63,469 nucleotides of DNA, from contig JACDGM010000005.1 of NCBI GenBank assembly GCA_013815325.1, forward strand, positions 1-63,469, written 5' to 3'. This DNA comes from Chthoniobacterales bacterium (lineage in GTDB: Bacteria; Verrucomicrobiota; Verrucomicrobiia; Chthoniobacterales; UBA10450). Of the stretch, positions 1 to 9,337 are shown piece after piece. Below the pieces are notes generated by a model. That model was not told where the DNA came from. It did no database searches and worked only from the letters and a program-made list of their open reading frames with translations. Made by a program: the position numbers and the translations under genes. Positions within the stretch are counted from its first letter, which is position 1. Every line of letters begins with the position of its first letter.

Positions 1-1280
1 GCCCACGCCCTTTCTTCGGTATGCGGATACGGGTCCGTTTCACGTAAAAAATGAAAATCGGCGCAGGGCGAATTTGGACAAGGAGGCATGCCCCGCACGC
101 CGCGGCGACGTGATCAATATCTACGTTAAGCATCTCAACTCATGGCTGAACGATCCTCAGCACACAAAACGGTTTCCGACGAATGCAAACATTAGTGACC
201 TGATTCTATATCTCGATGACGTGCCGTTGAAAGGGATTCACCCGAGCAAGCCTGGCCCCAGCCGCCGGATACGGATTCGAAAGAAGATCCGCAGGTGCAT
301 TACCTGTGTTTTACACTTAGTCGCACGGAGACTTCCAAGCATGGGTGGACGCAGATCTTGAACCACCCGCGCTTTACAAGGCCAATGAAGGTTTCGGTGG
401 GATTTGAAAATGGTGAGGAAATGCTGCCAACCTATGTTCTGCCAACGGCTGACGAGGCGTCACTGAACCGGTTTACTTTCACACTGATTCGCCATTCCGC
501 TTCTGGCTCGGGGTGGTCCTTATCCTAGGAGCGTTGGCCATTTTCCTCTACCTGGCTCGCTGGACAGACATTATCCGCGACACCACCGCGCCGCTGCGCC
601 CGGATAAGCGCTGGCCGTACGGTCTTTCGCGCGCACAGATGGCCTTTTGGTTTTTCCTCGTCATTGGGGCGTTCTTTTTCCTCTGGGTTATCATCGGCGA
701 CACGGACACGCTGAATTCGTCCGTGCTCGGATTGATCGGTATCAGCGCGAGCACTGCGCTGGCGGCGGCCTTTGTGGATTCGGGAAAACGGTTGCCGCAG
801 CAAGTGAATCTGACTTGCCGGCGGTCAATCTTTCACAACCGCGACAGAAGATTCGCGTCGAGATTCGCGATCTCATCGACAAGGCGAAGGAGGAGTTGAA
901 AGAATTGGAGAAGAAACGGGGCGACACTGATCCCGCGGCGGAGGAAAAAACTTGCCGGGAATGCAGGCGCGCAAACGACCAAGACGAAACAAATCGCGGA
1001 TCTACAACGTCAGCTCGATTACTTCGAGTGGCCGGCTTGGAAAGCAACGATGTATGACCTGCTAGCAGAGAAGGATGCGGAGAAGGGCGTCGTTTCGTTT
1101 CACCGCTTTCAGATTTTCGTCTGGACGATTGTGCTCGGCATCATGTTCGTCGCGAACGTTTACAACCAACTCGCAATGCCGCAGTTCAGCGCTACGCTCC
1201 TGGGCCTCCTTGGGATCAGTGCGGGCACCTATGTCGGATTTAAGATTCCTGAGAGCAACAAAGCGAAAGAGTCAGCCTAA
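1..1280 (+). pseudogene. Multiply frameshifted membrane-protein gene, 5' end outside the window
   Basis: One protein can be followed through five segments in alternating frames, with switches near 255-270, 490, 785 and 955. The N-terminal part is soluble. It is followed by two hydrophobic segments around 515-790 with a GLIGISASTALAAAFVD motif, a charged linker rich in KEELKELEKK, and two more hydrophobic segments around 1100-1260 ending in a related LLGLLGISAGTYVGFKIPE motif. The matching of sequence character across each switch shows decay of one reading frame rather than five small genes. I do not know the function; the two similar membrane hairpins suggest a membrane-anchored sensor or channel-like protein. 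It lies directly upstream of the patatin gene and may once have been co-transcribed with it. No copies of the TCGTTAGGC repeat occur here. Confidence 0.6.
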
Positions 1281-1404
1281 GGCAAAGCATCACGAGCAAA
1301 CCGGCATGGGTGCCGATGGCACTTGGTTTCAAATCCCAGAAAGGTATCAATTATAGGTCACCCCGTACCCTATTGTCATTCTGAGCATGTAGCTGGAGAA
1401 CGAA

Positions 1405-3660
1405 ATGGCATCCACCCCGAATAAATTCGAAAGCTTCGTTTGGCACCTGCGAGATCTCTATCACGAACTAAGACCGTGCCGGTTCGCTATTATCGTCACC
1501 GCCGTCGCAGCGCTTATCTTTCTTCGGGTGGACGAAGGGACGGAAGTGCTGCGGGCGATGGCCGAACCCGGTAGCGCCGCAGGATTACCAAACTGGGTGC
1601 GATGGTCGGCGTGCTACAGCGCCTTACTGTTGTGGTGCATGGCAAATTGGTATTCGGCCAGAGTTTTACTCTACTTCGATTTTCCCGCCGAAGCGCGATC
1701 GCATCCGCGCCGGACGGGTGTTTGGAAATCCATTCACGAATGGGTGCGGGCGCAGCTTCCTCGTATCTTGGGAGCGGCTCCAATGTGGGTGGTCGGGGCC
1801 AGTCTTCTCAATGCGCTGCGGACTTATGAGCGAGCTACCTCTGCGTGGCCATGGCTGCTCGGTTTTGGGATCCTTTGCGTCGTTAGCGGGTTTGCCATCT
1901 GGGGAGCGCTTATCATTCGAAGACGAATATTGGATGCTAGTGGGGCCGCAGTGTTACCCGAGCGCCACAGAACCGCTAAGTCTCTGGATGTTCGCTACCA
2001 AAGCTTGAGCGAACTGGAGCCAGGGACAAAACGGGCCCTGTTGCTTATCGCGGTGCTTTGTGTTGTGGCGTTCGTGGCTTTCAGTATTCACCCGCTTTTT
2101 TTCGCTGACAAGATAGGCACTGGCGCTGTACTTATGCTGGCTGCCGCTTCGTGGGTCTTCGCAGGAAGTGCTTTGGTTTATTGGGGAAGCTGGCGTCGCT
2201 TACCAATCATCACGTTCCTCGTCTTAAGGGTCGCGCTTTGTAGTTTGAACAACGACAACCATAGGGTCCGGACGCTACCACGCGCAAAGTTGGAGCGTGT
2301 GCCGATTAAAAAGGCTCTTGCCGAATGGGACACCTACATCACTCACAAATACGCAAATCGTCCTTTTCATCCCTTGTTCATCGTCGCCACCGAAGGGGGT
2401 GGGATTCGCGCCGCCTACTGGACGGCCACGGTGCTCGGGAAACTTCAGGATGGCGATCCCTCCTTTGCCGATCATATTTTTGCGATTAGCGGAGTCTCAG
2501 GTGGAAGCGTAGGCGCTGCGGTCTTCGATGCCCTGGTCGCTGATGGCACGAAACCGGGCGAGTTTGAAAGACGAGGTCAGGAAATTCTCGGGGTCGATTT
2601 TCTTTCGCCGGCGATGGCTGCGATGCTTTACCCCGACTTTCTTCAGCGATTTATTCCATTTCCAGTTCCTTACTTTGACCGGGGTAGCTGGCTGGAAAAA
2701 TCATGGGAAAAGGCCTGGCGTGAGACGGCGGCGAAAGGGGGAGGCAAGATGAGCAACCGGCTGGCGGAACCTTTCCTCGATCTTTGGCAAAAGAAGAGCG
2801 TGGATTATGTGCCCGCTCTTTTTCTAAACGGCACCTCAGTCGAGGTTGGGAATCGCCTGATTGCTTCGAATCTCTTAATCGATAACAACTTTCTCGATGC
2901 TGAGGATGCCGCCGACAAGTTATCGCCCGAGAAACAACACGACGAGCGGCGGCACCCGCAAATCGATGTGCCGCTGAGCACGGCCGCACACAACAGCGCG
3001 CGCTTCACCTACGTCAGTCCCGCCGGCCGGTTTGACGAAGACGGAACCCATGTTGTAGACGGCGGATACTTCGAAAACTCCGGCGCGGCGACGGCGCTCG
3101 ACATTTTGCGCGAAGTCGAAACGGAACTCTGTCGCGATAAGAGCGGCAGTCTCGGTGTGGTGGTTCCAAGGATCATCATGATAAGTAACGACCCGCTGGG
3201 AATCGCCTCTGGCAGTCGTAAGATGAGCCAGACCAAGAGCACCTTGCGCGAAGCGAAGCAGCACAAGCCCGGAACATTTCTTGTCGATATCCTCGCACCG
3301 CTGCAAACCCTCTTTTCAACCCGCGAAGCCCACGGCTCCTACAGCCAGAAAGAAATCACCTTGGAACAACAGAATGTCTGCGAGAGAGTCGCTTACTCAA
3401 TCGGCGTCAGTGGCGCGGATCAACAAGGACCCTATTTTTTTAGTCTTGCGCCGGCGACGGTGCCGTTGCCATTGGGGTGGATGCTTTCAAACGGCGCCGC
3501 GAAAGCGATGCAGGACGAGATCTACGACAAAGGGCTTTCATCCAGCATCACGAATCCAAGTACGCGAATTTGGAATAAGGCGGGAACGACCAGAGTCCTC
3601 GAGTCTCTTGGAGGAACGGCTACCGCCTTGGGAAACGACCCGAACTTGAAACCGCGGTAA
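1405..3660 (+). CDS. Patatin-like phospholipase with N-terminal membrane region
   Basis: The 751-residue protein has about six hydrophobic segments in residues 25-260, followed by a patatin-type acyl hydrolase domain. The oxyanion glycine loop EGGGIRAAYW is near residue 330, the nucleophile motif GVSGGSVG (GxSxG) near 362 and the catalytic DGG (VVDGGYFENSG) near 551, so the Ser-Asp dyad looks complete. Family knowledge predicts lipid acyl hydrolysis, here at the inner membrane. The start is supported by GGAG about eight bases upstream. Base composition looks lower in GC than the rest of the window and the dispersed 9-mer is absent, which is compatible with recent acquisition together with the broken gene upstream. 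Whether it is a defence effector or a lipid-turnover enzyme cannot be told. Confidence 0.88.
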   Translation: MASTPNKFESFVWHLRDLYHELRPCRFAIIVTAVAALIFLRVDEGTEVLRAMAEPGSAAGLPNWVRWSACYSALLLWCMANWYSARVLLYFDFPAEARSHPRRTGVWKSIHEWVRAQLPRILGAAPMWVVGASLLNALRTYERATSAWPWLLGFGILCVVSGFAIWGALIIRRRILDASGAAVLPERHRTAKSLDVRYQSLSELEPGTKRALLLIAVLCVVAFVAFSIHPLFFADKIGTGAVLMLAAASWVFAGSALVYWGSWRRLPIITFLVLRVALCSLNNDNHRVRTLPRAKLERVPIKKALAEWDTYITHKYANRPFHPLFIVATEGGGIRAAYWTATVLGKLQDGDPSFADHIFAISGVSGGSVGAAVFDALVADGTKPGEFERRGQEILGVDFLSPAMAAMLYPDFLQRFIPFPVPYFDRGSWLEKSWEKAWRETAAKGGGKMSNRLAEPFLDLWQKKSVDYVPALFLNGTSVEVGNRLIASNLLIDNNFLDAEDAADKLSPEKQHDERRHPQIDVPLSTAAHNSARFTYVSPAGRFDEDGTHVVDGGYFENSGAATALDILREVETELCRDKSGSLGVVVPRIIMISNDPLGIASGSRKMSQTKSTLREAKQHKPGTFLVDILAPLQTLFSTREAHGSYSQKEITLEQQNVCERVAYSIGVSGADQQGPYFFSLAPATVPLPLGWMLSNGAAKAMQDEIYDKGLSSSITNPSTRIWNKAGTTRVLESLGGTATALGNDPNLKPR

Positions 3661-3695
3661 TCAGAAAGTCAGGTCAGATTTCTGAAGCGATGACG

Positions 3696-4418
3696 TTAGC
3701 GCGAGCTCTTTATTCTAAACTCTTTCATTAGGTCCGCGATGGCGAAGGGCACATAGAGCAGCGCAAAGAAGAGGAGAGCTAGCCCTTCCAGTTGCAGGAT
3801 GTAGAACCATCGAGTGTCGGACAGATAATCGAGAATGGAGGCGGCGATCGGTTTGTGGAGGAGGAAGCCGTAGTTGACGCCGGTCAGGTGATCGACCAGC
3901 AGCGATGTCACGAGATAGAGCTGCGACCACGCGAGGGTGCGCCAGACCGAGCCGAGGGTCGGGCGAAAGCGGCGCGCGATGAGGAGGTAGATCACGCCGG
4001 CGACGATCCCGCCGTGGCCCACGAAGAAACTAATCGCGCGGATGTCGGGGAAATTGACCTGGAGATCGGGCGTGAGAAGGGCTTGGAAGCTTCCACCGAT
4101 TCCCCAGAAGTAGGAGACTTCACTCCAGCTTCTGCGGCCGGTGAGAAGCGCGACGATGACTGTTACCGTCGCCCAGTCGCAAAGCTGAAACGGGAGCGCC
4201 TGTTGCCAGACGAGTTGATGGCGCTGCAGGAGATAAGCGGCGTACGCGCAATAATTCACAGCCAGAAGGAGCGAGAGGCAGACGGCTACCGCGCGATCGA
4301 TGCGCTGCGAGTTCGTTAGGCGGACGGCCAATCCCAAGCCCAGCGGAATCGCGAGCGTGAGGAGAATAACGACAAGGTGAGCCGGACCGAAAAGCCGGAA
4401 GACAGGTTCGGAGTGCAT
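3696..4418 (-). CDS. TIGR02206/YwaF-family integral membrane protein
   Basis: This 240-residue protein is almost entirely hydrophobic, with six to seven predicted membrane helices. It carries the conserved features of the YwaF-like family: a PFQLCDWA motif after the third helix, a GIGGSFQALLTPDL stretch, and FFVGHGGIV in a later helix. The family is widespread but has no established biochemical function, so none is assigned. It is convergent with the patatin gene, with 35 bases between the stops. The TCGTTAGGC repeat at 4313-4321 falls in codons near the N-terminus. Confidence 0.8.
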   Translation of the reverse strand: MHSEPVFRLFGPAHLVVILLTLAIPLGLGLAVRLTNSQRIDRAVAVCLSLLLAVNYCAYAAYLLQRHQLVWQQALPFQLCDWATVTVIVALLTGRRSWSEVSYFWGIGGSFQALLTPDLQVNFPDIRAISFFVGHGGIVAGVIYLLIARRFRPTLGSVWRTLAWSQLYLVTSLLVDHLTGVNYGFLLHKPIAASILDYLSDTRWFYILQLEGLALLFFALLYVPFAIADLMKEFRIKSSR

Positions 4419-4979
4419 CTAGACGCTTTGCTCTGCGAAGGGCGAGAGGAAGCGTTGCACCCTATACGCTCTCACCTCTTTAGAGCAACGCCCCAGACCG
4501 GCGCTGCTCAAGGATTCGAGCGCAATCGAAGCCGCAAATCCACGGAGCCATAACTTGGACCTGAATAGGCCCCCGTCGGCGCGCAACGTTCGGGCGCCGC
4601 CGGGTGCGAAGATAAGACTGACAAGCCGTTGCTCCGTATCGCGCCATCTTTCGGAATCCGCCTGCGGAGTAATTACACTCCCGCGAATGCATGACTGGCC
4701 GATCGCGGACTAACGAACGACAGAACCGATGTTTGCTGAATCTGGAGCCAAGATTTTGACGCTCGTTCGTAAGCAATCTCTACGAGCAGATTTGAGATGG
4801 TTGCCGCCGCGGGAAGCACGTTACCGCCTGCGTCCTTCGTGAAGAGACAGGCGGGCGAATAAATCTCCACGTGATCCTCATAACTGCCACGCCGGATTGC
4901 CGCCCCCATTAATACGGGCGTTAGGCCCAGAAAACGCCAGGTCGACGCCTTCCATGATTCTCACGCTCACTATGGCGTC
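4419..4979. other. 561-bp region without a recognisable gene
   Basis: No convincing coding region is visible. Two short minus-strand open frames (4480-4776 and 4673-4909) show no recognisable domain and no good ribosome-binding site. There is a one-mismatch relative of the dispersed 9-mer at about 4917. The region separates two divergently transcribed genes and probably holds both promoters. Confidence 0.4.
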
Positions 4980-6932
4980 TTGTTAGCAGCCAGCTCAGCC
5001 TTTGCGCTCGGCCCCAAGCAGGTGCAGTTCACGCCATCCTATCATAACGACGTTTCGCGACCCCTGCGCGAGATGCCCGCTTGGGATAATACTGAGCGTC
5101 ACCAAGAGCGAGAGGCCGCCGAAAATCCGAAGGTCCCGAACTTTCATGTCGATCGCCCGGACCCGGTGATCCAGAAAAATGCCTCGATCCTCGGGTTCCT
5201 CGCGCCGAGCATTCCGGCAACGCTCCTCAACTTTGACGGCATCCCCTTCCCCGGCGTCGGTTGCAGCTGCGCCCCGCCCGATGCGAACGGCGACGTGGGA
5301 AACACCCAGTACGTCCAGATGGTTAACGAAGGCTATCAGGTCTTCGACAAGGCCACCGGCAGTTCACTCCTGGGGCCAAACAGCATCTCTTCGCTCTGGA
5401 GCGGCTTCGGCGGGGCGTGCCAGAACGGCGGCGCCGGCGACCCGGTTGTTCTTTATGATCAACTGGCGAACCGCTGGACCATCAGCCAGTTCGCGAGCGT
5501 CACGGGTTCCGCCCCGCTCACCGACGAGTGCGTCGCCGTCTCGACCACGAGCGATGCCACCGGCACCTATAACCGTTATGGGTTTCACCTCGGCTCGAAC
5601 TTCTTCGACTACCCGCACCTCTCCGTTTGGCCCGACGGTTATTACATGAGCATGAACGTGTTTAACTCCTCCGGCACGTCTTTCCTCGGGCCGCAGGCCT
5701 TTGTCTTCAATCGCCCTGCGATGCTGGCCGGCTCCCCCTCCTCCTTCATTAGCCCGGTAGGACCGCTCGGCGGCACTGTCGCTCCTTTTCTTCCGGCTGA
5801 CCTCGACGGCTCCGCCCTGCCGCCGGTTGGCGCGCCGAACACCTTCGTCGGTTTCCCTGGAGCCGGTAAGTACACTACTTATCACTTCCATGCGGATTTC
5901 ACGACACCGGCGAACTCTACTTTCACCACCTTCGCCACGCCCGCGGCGGCTGCCTTCACTTCGCTCTGCCCCTCAACGCGCTCCTGCGTGCCGGAGGCGG
6001 GAGTGACCAGTACCAACAAGCTGGATGGCATCGGCGATCGCCTGATGTTCCGTTTGGCTTACCGGAATTTTGGCGACCACGAAGCATTGGTCGGAACTTA
6101 CACGGTCAGCGCGGGCGGAGTCGCGGGCATCCGTTGGTTTGAGCTCCGCGGAGTCACAACCGGCCCGGTCACTGTCTTTCAGGAAAGCACTTACCAGCCG
6201 GATACGACCTGGCGCTGGCTGGGGAGCGCCGCGATGGATGGCCAGGGGAACCTGGCGATCGGCTACAGCGCTTCGAGTTCCACGATCAACCCGCAGCTTC
6301 GTTACACAGGGCGACTGGCTGGTGATCCGCTCAACACCTTGGGTCAGGGAGAAGGTCATCTTTACGATGGCACGGGCAGCCAGACTGGCACCGGGAACCG
6401 CTGGGGCGATTACAGCGACCTCACGGTGGACCCGGTCGACGATGCCACCTTCTGGTACACGAACGAATACTACTCCTCCACCACCACGTTCAACTGGCGC
6501 ACGCGCATAGGATCCTTCAAGCTAGCTTCAGGAAATCCTACTCCGACGCCGACGCCGACTCCTACTCCGACACCGACACCGACACCGACGCCTACTCCTA
6601 CTCCTACTCCGACACCTGCGCCTGACTATTCGCTTTCAATTAGTCCGTCGTCGGTGACCCTGAACCGCGGGGGCGGAACAGCTAGCTACACGGTGACAGT
6701 TAATCCAACCGGCGGCTTCAATTCGGCCGTGAATCTCTCCGTAAGCGGCTTGCCCTCGGGAACGACCGGTAGCTTCAGCCCAAATCCCGCGACGGTTTCG
6801 TCGGCGCTAACCCTGACGGTCAGCTCATCCACGGCCAAGGGGACTTATCTCTTTACTGTCACCGGCACGGGAGGTTCTCCGGCCATCACCCACACGGCGA
6901 CGGCAACGCTGAAAAAGACCACCAAGCCGTAG
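4980..6932 (+). CDS. Large secreted protein with Thr-Pro linker and C-terminal Ig-like domain
   Basis: About 650 residues. The visible N-terminus (LLAASSAFALG) is the end of a signal peptide, but no ATG lies in this frame. ATG codons at 4954 and 4972 lie in another frame that stops at once (TAG 4984), so a one-base frameshift near 4975 or a TTG start at 4980 must be assumed. Residues 40-515 form a secreted domain rich in Gly, Ser and Thr with a cysteine-rich GVGCSCAPPDANGD motif, seen in uncharacterised extracellular proteins. A Thr-Pro repeat linker (about 520-547) leads to a roughly 100-residue beta-sandwich domain of the kind found in surface adhesins and glycan-binding proteins. A strong terminator follows. 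Function unknown; an exported adhesin or carbohydrate-active protein is plausible. Confidence 0.7.
   Translation: MLAASSAFALGPKQVQFTPSYHNDVSRPLREMPAWDNTERHQEREAAENPKVPNFHVDRPDPVIQKNASILGFLAPSIPATLLNFDGIPFPGVGCSCAPPDANGDVGNTQYVQMVNEGYQVFDKATGSSLLGPNSISSLWSGFGGACQNGGAGDPVVLYDQLANRWTISQFASVTGSAPLTDECVAVSTTSDATGTYNRYGFHLGSNFFDYPHLSVWPDGYYMSMNVFNSSGTSFLGPQAFVFNRPAMLAGSPSSFISPVGPLGGTVAPFLPADLDGSALPPVGAPNTFVGFPGAGKYTTYHFHADFTTPANSTFTTFATPAAAAFTSLCPSTRSCVPEAGVTSTNKLDGIGDRLMFRLAYRNFGDHEALVGTYTVSAGGVAGIRWFELRGVTTGPVTVFQESTYQPDTTWRWLGSAAMDGQGNLAIGYSASSSTINPQLRYTGRLAGDPLNTLGQGEGHLYDGTGSQTGTGNRWGDYSDLTVDPVDDATFWYTNEYYSSTTTFNWRTRIGSFKLASGNPTPTPTPTPTPTPTPTPTPTPTPTPTPAPDYSLSISPSSVTLNRGGGTASYTVTVNPTGGFNSAVNLSVSGLPSGTTGSFSPNPATVSSALTLTVSSSTAKGTYLFTVTGTGGSPAITHTATATLKKTTKP
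6537..6618 (+). repeat. Low-complexity repeat encoding a Thr-Pro linker
   Basis: Alternating ACN-CCN codons in blocks of six (CCGACG, CCTACT, CCGACA) encode about 13 Thr-Pro pairs between the main domain and the C-terminal domain of the secreted protein. Such linkers are extended and often glycosylated. The repeat is prone to length change. Confidence 0.9.
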
Positions 6933-6965
6933 TCACATCGGCCCGCGAGCTGCACCTTAATTAAT

Positions 6966-7006
6966 CGGCGTGTTTGCAGTCAACGAGGCTGCAAGCACGC
7001 CGTTTT
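6966..7006 (+). terminator. Rho-independent terminator after the secreted protein gene
   Basis: A 14-bp stem (6966-6979 with 6989-7002, one G-T pair) encloses a nine-base loop and is followed directly by TTTT. It sits 33 bases after the stop codon at 6932. Confidence 0.85.
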
Positions 7007-7075
7007 GGTGCAGAAATGAGTTCACAGAAGCACGAAGACTGTCATCCGCATCTCCCTGGCGGAACTAAAGCCAAA

Positions 7076-8023
7076 ATGAACCTCTCTGTTAACGACCGGG
7101 ACGCCGCCTGGCCGGCGCTCCCCTTCGAAGAATGGCAAGCCACCGCCGAGACCCTGCACATGTGGACGCAGATCGTAGGCAAGATTCGGCTGAAGCTGAC
7201 TCCCTGGGTCAACCACTCCTGGCACGTCACGCTCTACCTCACTTCGCGCGGCCTAACGACTTCCCCGATCCGGCACGGGCTCTACACCTTTGAGCTGCGC
7301 TTCGACTTCCTCGATCACCACCTGCGCATTCTGAAAAGCGACGGCAGACAGCACCTGATCAAGCTGCGCGCGCGGCCGGTTGCAGAATTTTATCGGGCGG
7401 TGATGGGCGGGCTCTCCGAGCTGGAGTTGCCCGTTAAGATCGACCTCTTGCCTAACGAAATTTCGAACCCGATCGCTTTTGACCGCGATGAAACTCATCG
7501 CGCTTACGATCCGGAATACGCCAACCGCTTTTGGCGCGTGCTCGTGCAATCGGATCGCCTCTTCAAGAATTTTCGTGCGCGCTTTTGCGGGAAGTGCAGC
7601 CCGGTGCACTTTTTCTGGGGCAGCTTCGATCTGGCGGTGACGCGCTTCTCCGGCCGCCCCGCTCCGCCGCATCCGGGCGGGGTGCCGCACCTGCCCGATG
7701 CGGTCGCGCGCGAAGCCTATGCGCAGGAAGTGAGCAGCGTCGGCTTCTGGCCGGGGAGCGCTGCCAGCCCCACGCCGATTTATTATTCCTATGCCTATCC
7801 CGAGCCCCCTGGTTACCCGCAAACGCAGGTCCGCCCTAACGAGGCTAGCTATCTCGCACAGCTACATGAGTTCACGCTCCCTTACGACGTCGTCCGCAGC
7901 GCCGCTTCGCCGGATGATGCACTGCTCGACTTCGCCCAGAGCACTTACGACGCAGCTTCCTGGCTGGGGAAATGGGACCGCGACGCGCTGGATGAAGCTC
8001 AACTTCACCCGCCGCATCCCTGA
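7076..8023 (+). CDS. DUF5996 family protein
   Basis: The 315-residue protein matches the DUF5996 pattern as I know it: an N-terminal WPALPFEEWQATAETLHMW block, then QIVGKIRLKLTPWVNHSWHV, and a middle HFFWGSFDLAVTRFSGR block. Towards the C-terminus are EVSSVGFWPG and YYSYAYPEPPGY. The family is common in soil bacteria and has no assigned activity; conserved His, Trp and Tyr residues hint at an enzyme. The ATG at 7076 is preferred because similarity to the family begins just after it. An in-frame ATG at 7016 would add a non-conserved leader that overlaps the downstream flank of the terminator. Confidence 0.8.
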   Translation: MNLSVNDRDAAWPALPFEEWQATAETLHMWTQIVGKIRLKLTPWVNHSWHVTLYLTSRGLTTSPIRHGLYTFELRFDFLDHHLRILKSDGRQHLIKLRARPVAEFYRAVMGGLSELELPVKIDLLPNEISNPIAFDRDETHRAYDPEYANRFWRVLVQSDRLFKNFRARFCGKCSPVHFFWGSFDLAVTRFSGRPAPPHPGGVPHLPDAVAREAYAQEVSSVGFWPGSAASPTPIYYSYAYPEPPGYPQTQVRPNEASYLAQLHEFTLPYDVVRSAASPDDALLDFAQSTYDAASWLGKWDRDALDEAQLHPPHP

Positions 8024-8424
8024 GACATCAGCGCCCCGCTTCAGATCCTAGACATGCGGAAGCATGTCCCTCCGAAGAGACGCGCTTTGGCGCGTGTCTG
8101 CATGCGCGATGCCGCCAGGCCAATATTTAGCCTAACGAGTGAAGAATCAATTCACAACTTAATATCCAGCGCTCGCGTCGTCTGGGTAGCAGTAGAGCCA
8201 ACGCTCGCCGGGTTGCGCGGAGGCGATGACCGAATGGCCGCTCGCGTGGGCGTGTCTGCTGGCGTGCTGGTGCGGCGAAAATCGTGAAAGATCGACGAAA
8301 GGTGACGAGAGGCAAGGAGGGCATTCGCGAGTCGTGAACCCTAAATTTATTCTTGTTCTCCGCGTTAAATGCTGTTGGACGCATCGGGACGCCCGCTATA
8401 CATCTTCTCTCCTTCCTTGCCGCG
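8024..8424. other. Intergenic region with hairpins, upstream of the sigma factor gene
   Basis: A perfect 7-bp hairpin with a GGAA loop lies at 8051-8068, followed by a second imperfect one around 8074-8092; both may end transcription of the DUF5996 gene. An exact GCCTAACGA copy is at 8130-8138. No gene is apparent; an upstream in-frame ATG at 8353 for the sigma factor is less likely than 8425. Confidence 0.45.
8375..8402 (+). promoter_or_regulatory. Possible promoter of the sigma/anti-sigma operon
   Basis: TTGGAC at 8375-8380 and TATACA at 8397-8402 are separated by 16 bases, 22 bases before the chosen ATG. The match to a housekeeping promoter is modest. ECF sigma operons are often self-controlled, so other elements may matter. 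Confidence 0.3.
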
Positions 8425-9081
8425 ATGCCACGCCGACCCAAGCTCCCTGACGATCACGACGCGGAGGAATCCGACCCGCGCATGCCCGCGGTTAGCCCGC
8501 TGCTCGAGCCGGGTCAATTGACCGATCTGGAGTTGATGGCCGGGATTCAACGCGAAGATCCTGAAGCGCTTTCGCAGCTCTACGATCGCTACAACGGCAT
8601 CATCAAGGCACTCATCCTCCGCGTCGTGCATAACGAGGCCGAGGCTGATGATTTGCTCCAGGAAATTTTCATGGAGCTGTGGAACCAGGCAAAAAATTTC
8701 TCGGCTCACAAAGGCAAACCGCTCGGCTGGATGGTGACTCTGGCGCGACGGCGGGCGATCGACGGCCTGCGCAAAAAACAGGCATATCAGCGGGCGGGCG
8801 AGCGCCTCCAGAACGAAACTGAGCAGCAACCCGATGCCTGGGTGCACAACGCGACCGAAGAGGAAATCAACTTTGCCGATACACGGGTGCTCGTACGCAA
8901 CGTGATCAACGGTCTGCCCCCGGCGCAGCAACAGGCGATCGAACTCGCATTTTTTCGCGGCATGAGTCAGCGCGAAATCGCCGCAAATACGAATACACCT
9001 TTAGGGACAGTCAAGACGCGCCTCGAATTGGGGCTGAAAAAGATCTACGACGGCCTGAAAGAACTGAAAGATGAGCTTTGA
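8425..9081 (+). CDS. ECF-type RNA polymerase sigma factor
   Basis: A 218-residue sigma-70 family protein. Region 2 contains the usual LYDRYNGIIKALILRVV and EADDLLQEIFMELW motifs (core binding and -10 recognition) at about residues 50-90. Region 4 has the helix-turn-helix GMSQREIAANTNTPLGTVKTR near the C-terminus. Regions 1 and 3 are missing, as in the ECF group (SigK/RpoE-like). It overlaps the next gene by 11 bases, the normal arrangement for a sigma factor and its anti-sigma factor. It probably directs a small stress regulon from its own promoter. The regulon cannot be read from this window. Confidence 0.9.
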   Translation: MPRRPKLPDDHDAEESDPRMPAVSPLLEPGQLTDLELMAGIQREDPEALSQLYDRYNGIIKALILRVVHNEAEADDLLQEIFMELWNQAKNFSAHKGKPLGWMVTLARRRAIDGLRKKQAYQRAGERLQNETEQQPDAWVHNATEEEINFADTRVLVRNVINGLPPAQQQAIELAFFRGMSQREIAANTNTPLGTVKTRLELGLKKIYDGLKELKDEL

Positions 9082-9316
9082 GGAATTCCAAAACCGCGCC
9101 CGGCTCTACGTGATCGGCGCGTTGGAAAACGGCGAGAGTCAGGAATTCGAAGAAACGCGCGCGGAATTGGGCCAAAAGGCGGAAGATTTCATCACGGAAT
9201 GTTATCGTCTACATGAGGCTTTCGCGCTCAGCCTGCGGCCGGCGAAATCGTCCGATGCCTTGAAAGAACGGTTGATGAAAATGGTGCGCGAGCGGAAACA
9301 GGATGGCGCTCGTTAG
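9071..9316 (+). CDS. Very short anti-sigma factor
   Basis: An 81-residue acidic and helical protein (RLYVIGALENGESQEFEE near the N-terminus) resembling the sigma-binding domain at the start of RskA-type anti-sigma factors. Those normally continue into a membrane helix and an external sensor domain; here the protein ends before any hydrophobic segment. It may be a soluble anti-sigma factor or a truncated one. The 11-base overlap with the sigma gene implies translational coupling. The stop codon TAG (9314-9316) lies inside a TCGTTAGGC repeat copy, so insertion of, or selection for, the repeat could have fixed the present 3' end. Confidence 0.65.
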   Translation: MSFEEFQNRARLYVIGALENGESQEFEETRAELGQKAEDFITECYRLHEAFALSLRPAKSSDALKERLMKMVRERKQDGAR

Positions 9317-9337
9317 GCGAGGACGATCGCGAGATCA

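Noticed and set aside
6537-6618. Regular repeat resembling a CRISPR or minisatellite
   Set aside because: It is a codon-level Thr-Pro repeat inside an open reading frame with no spacers.
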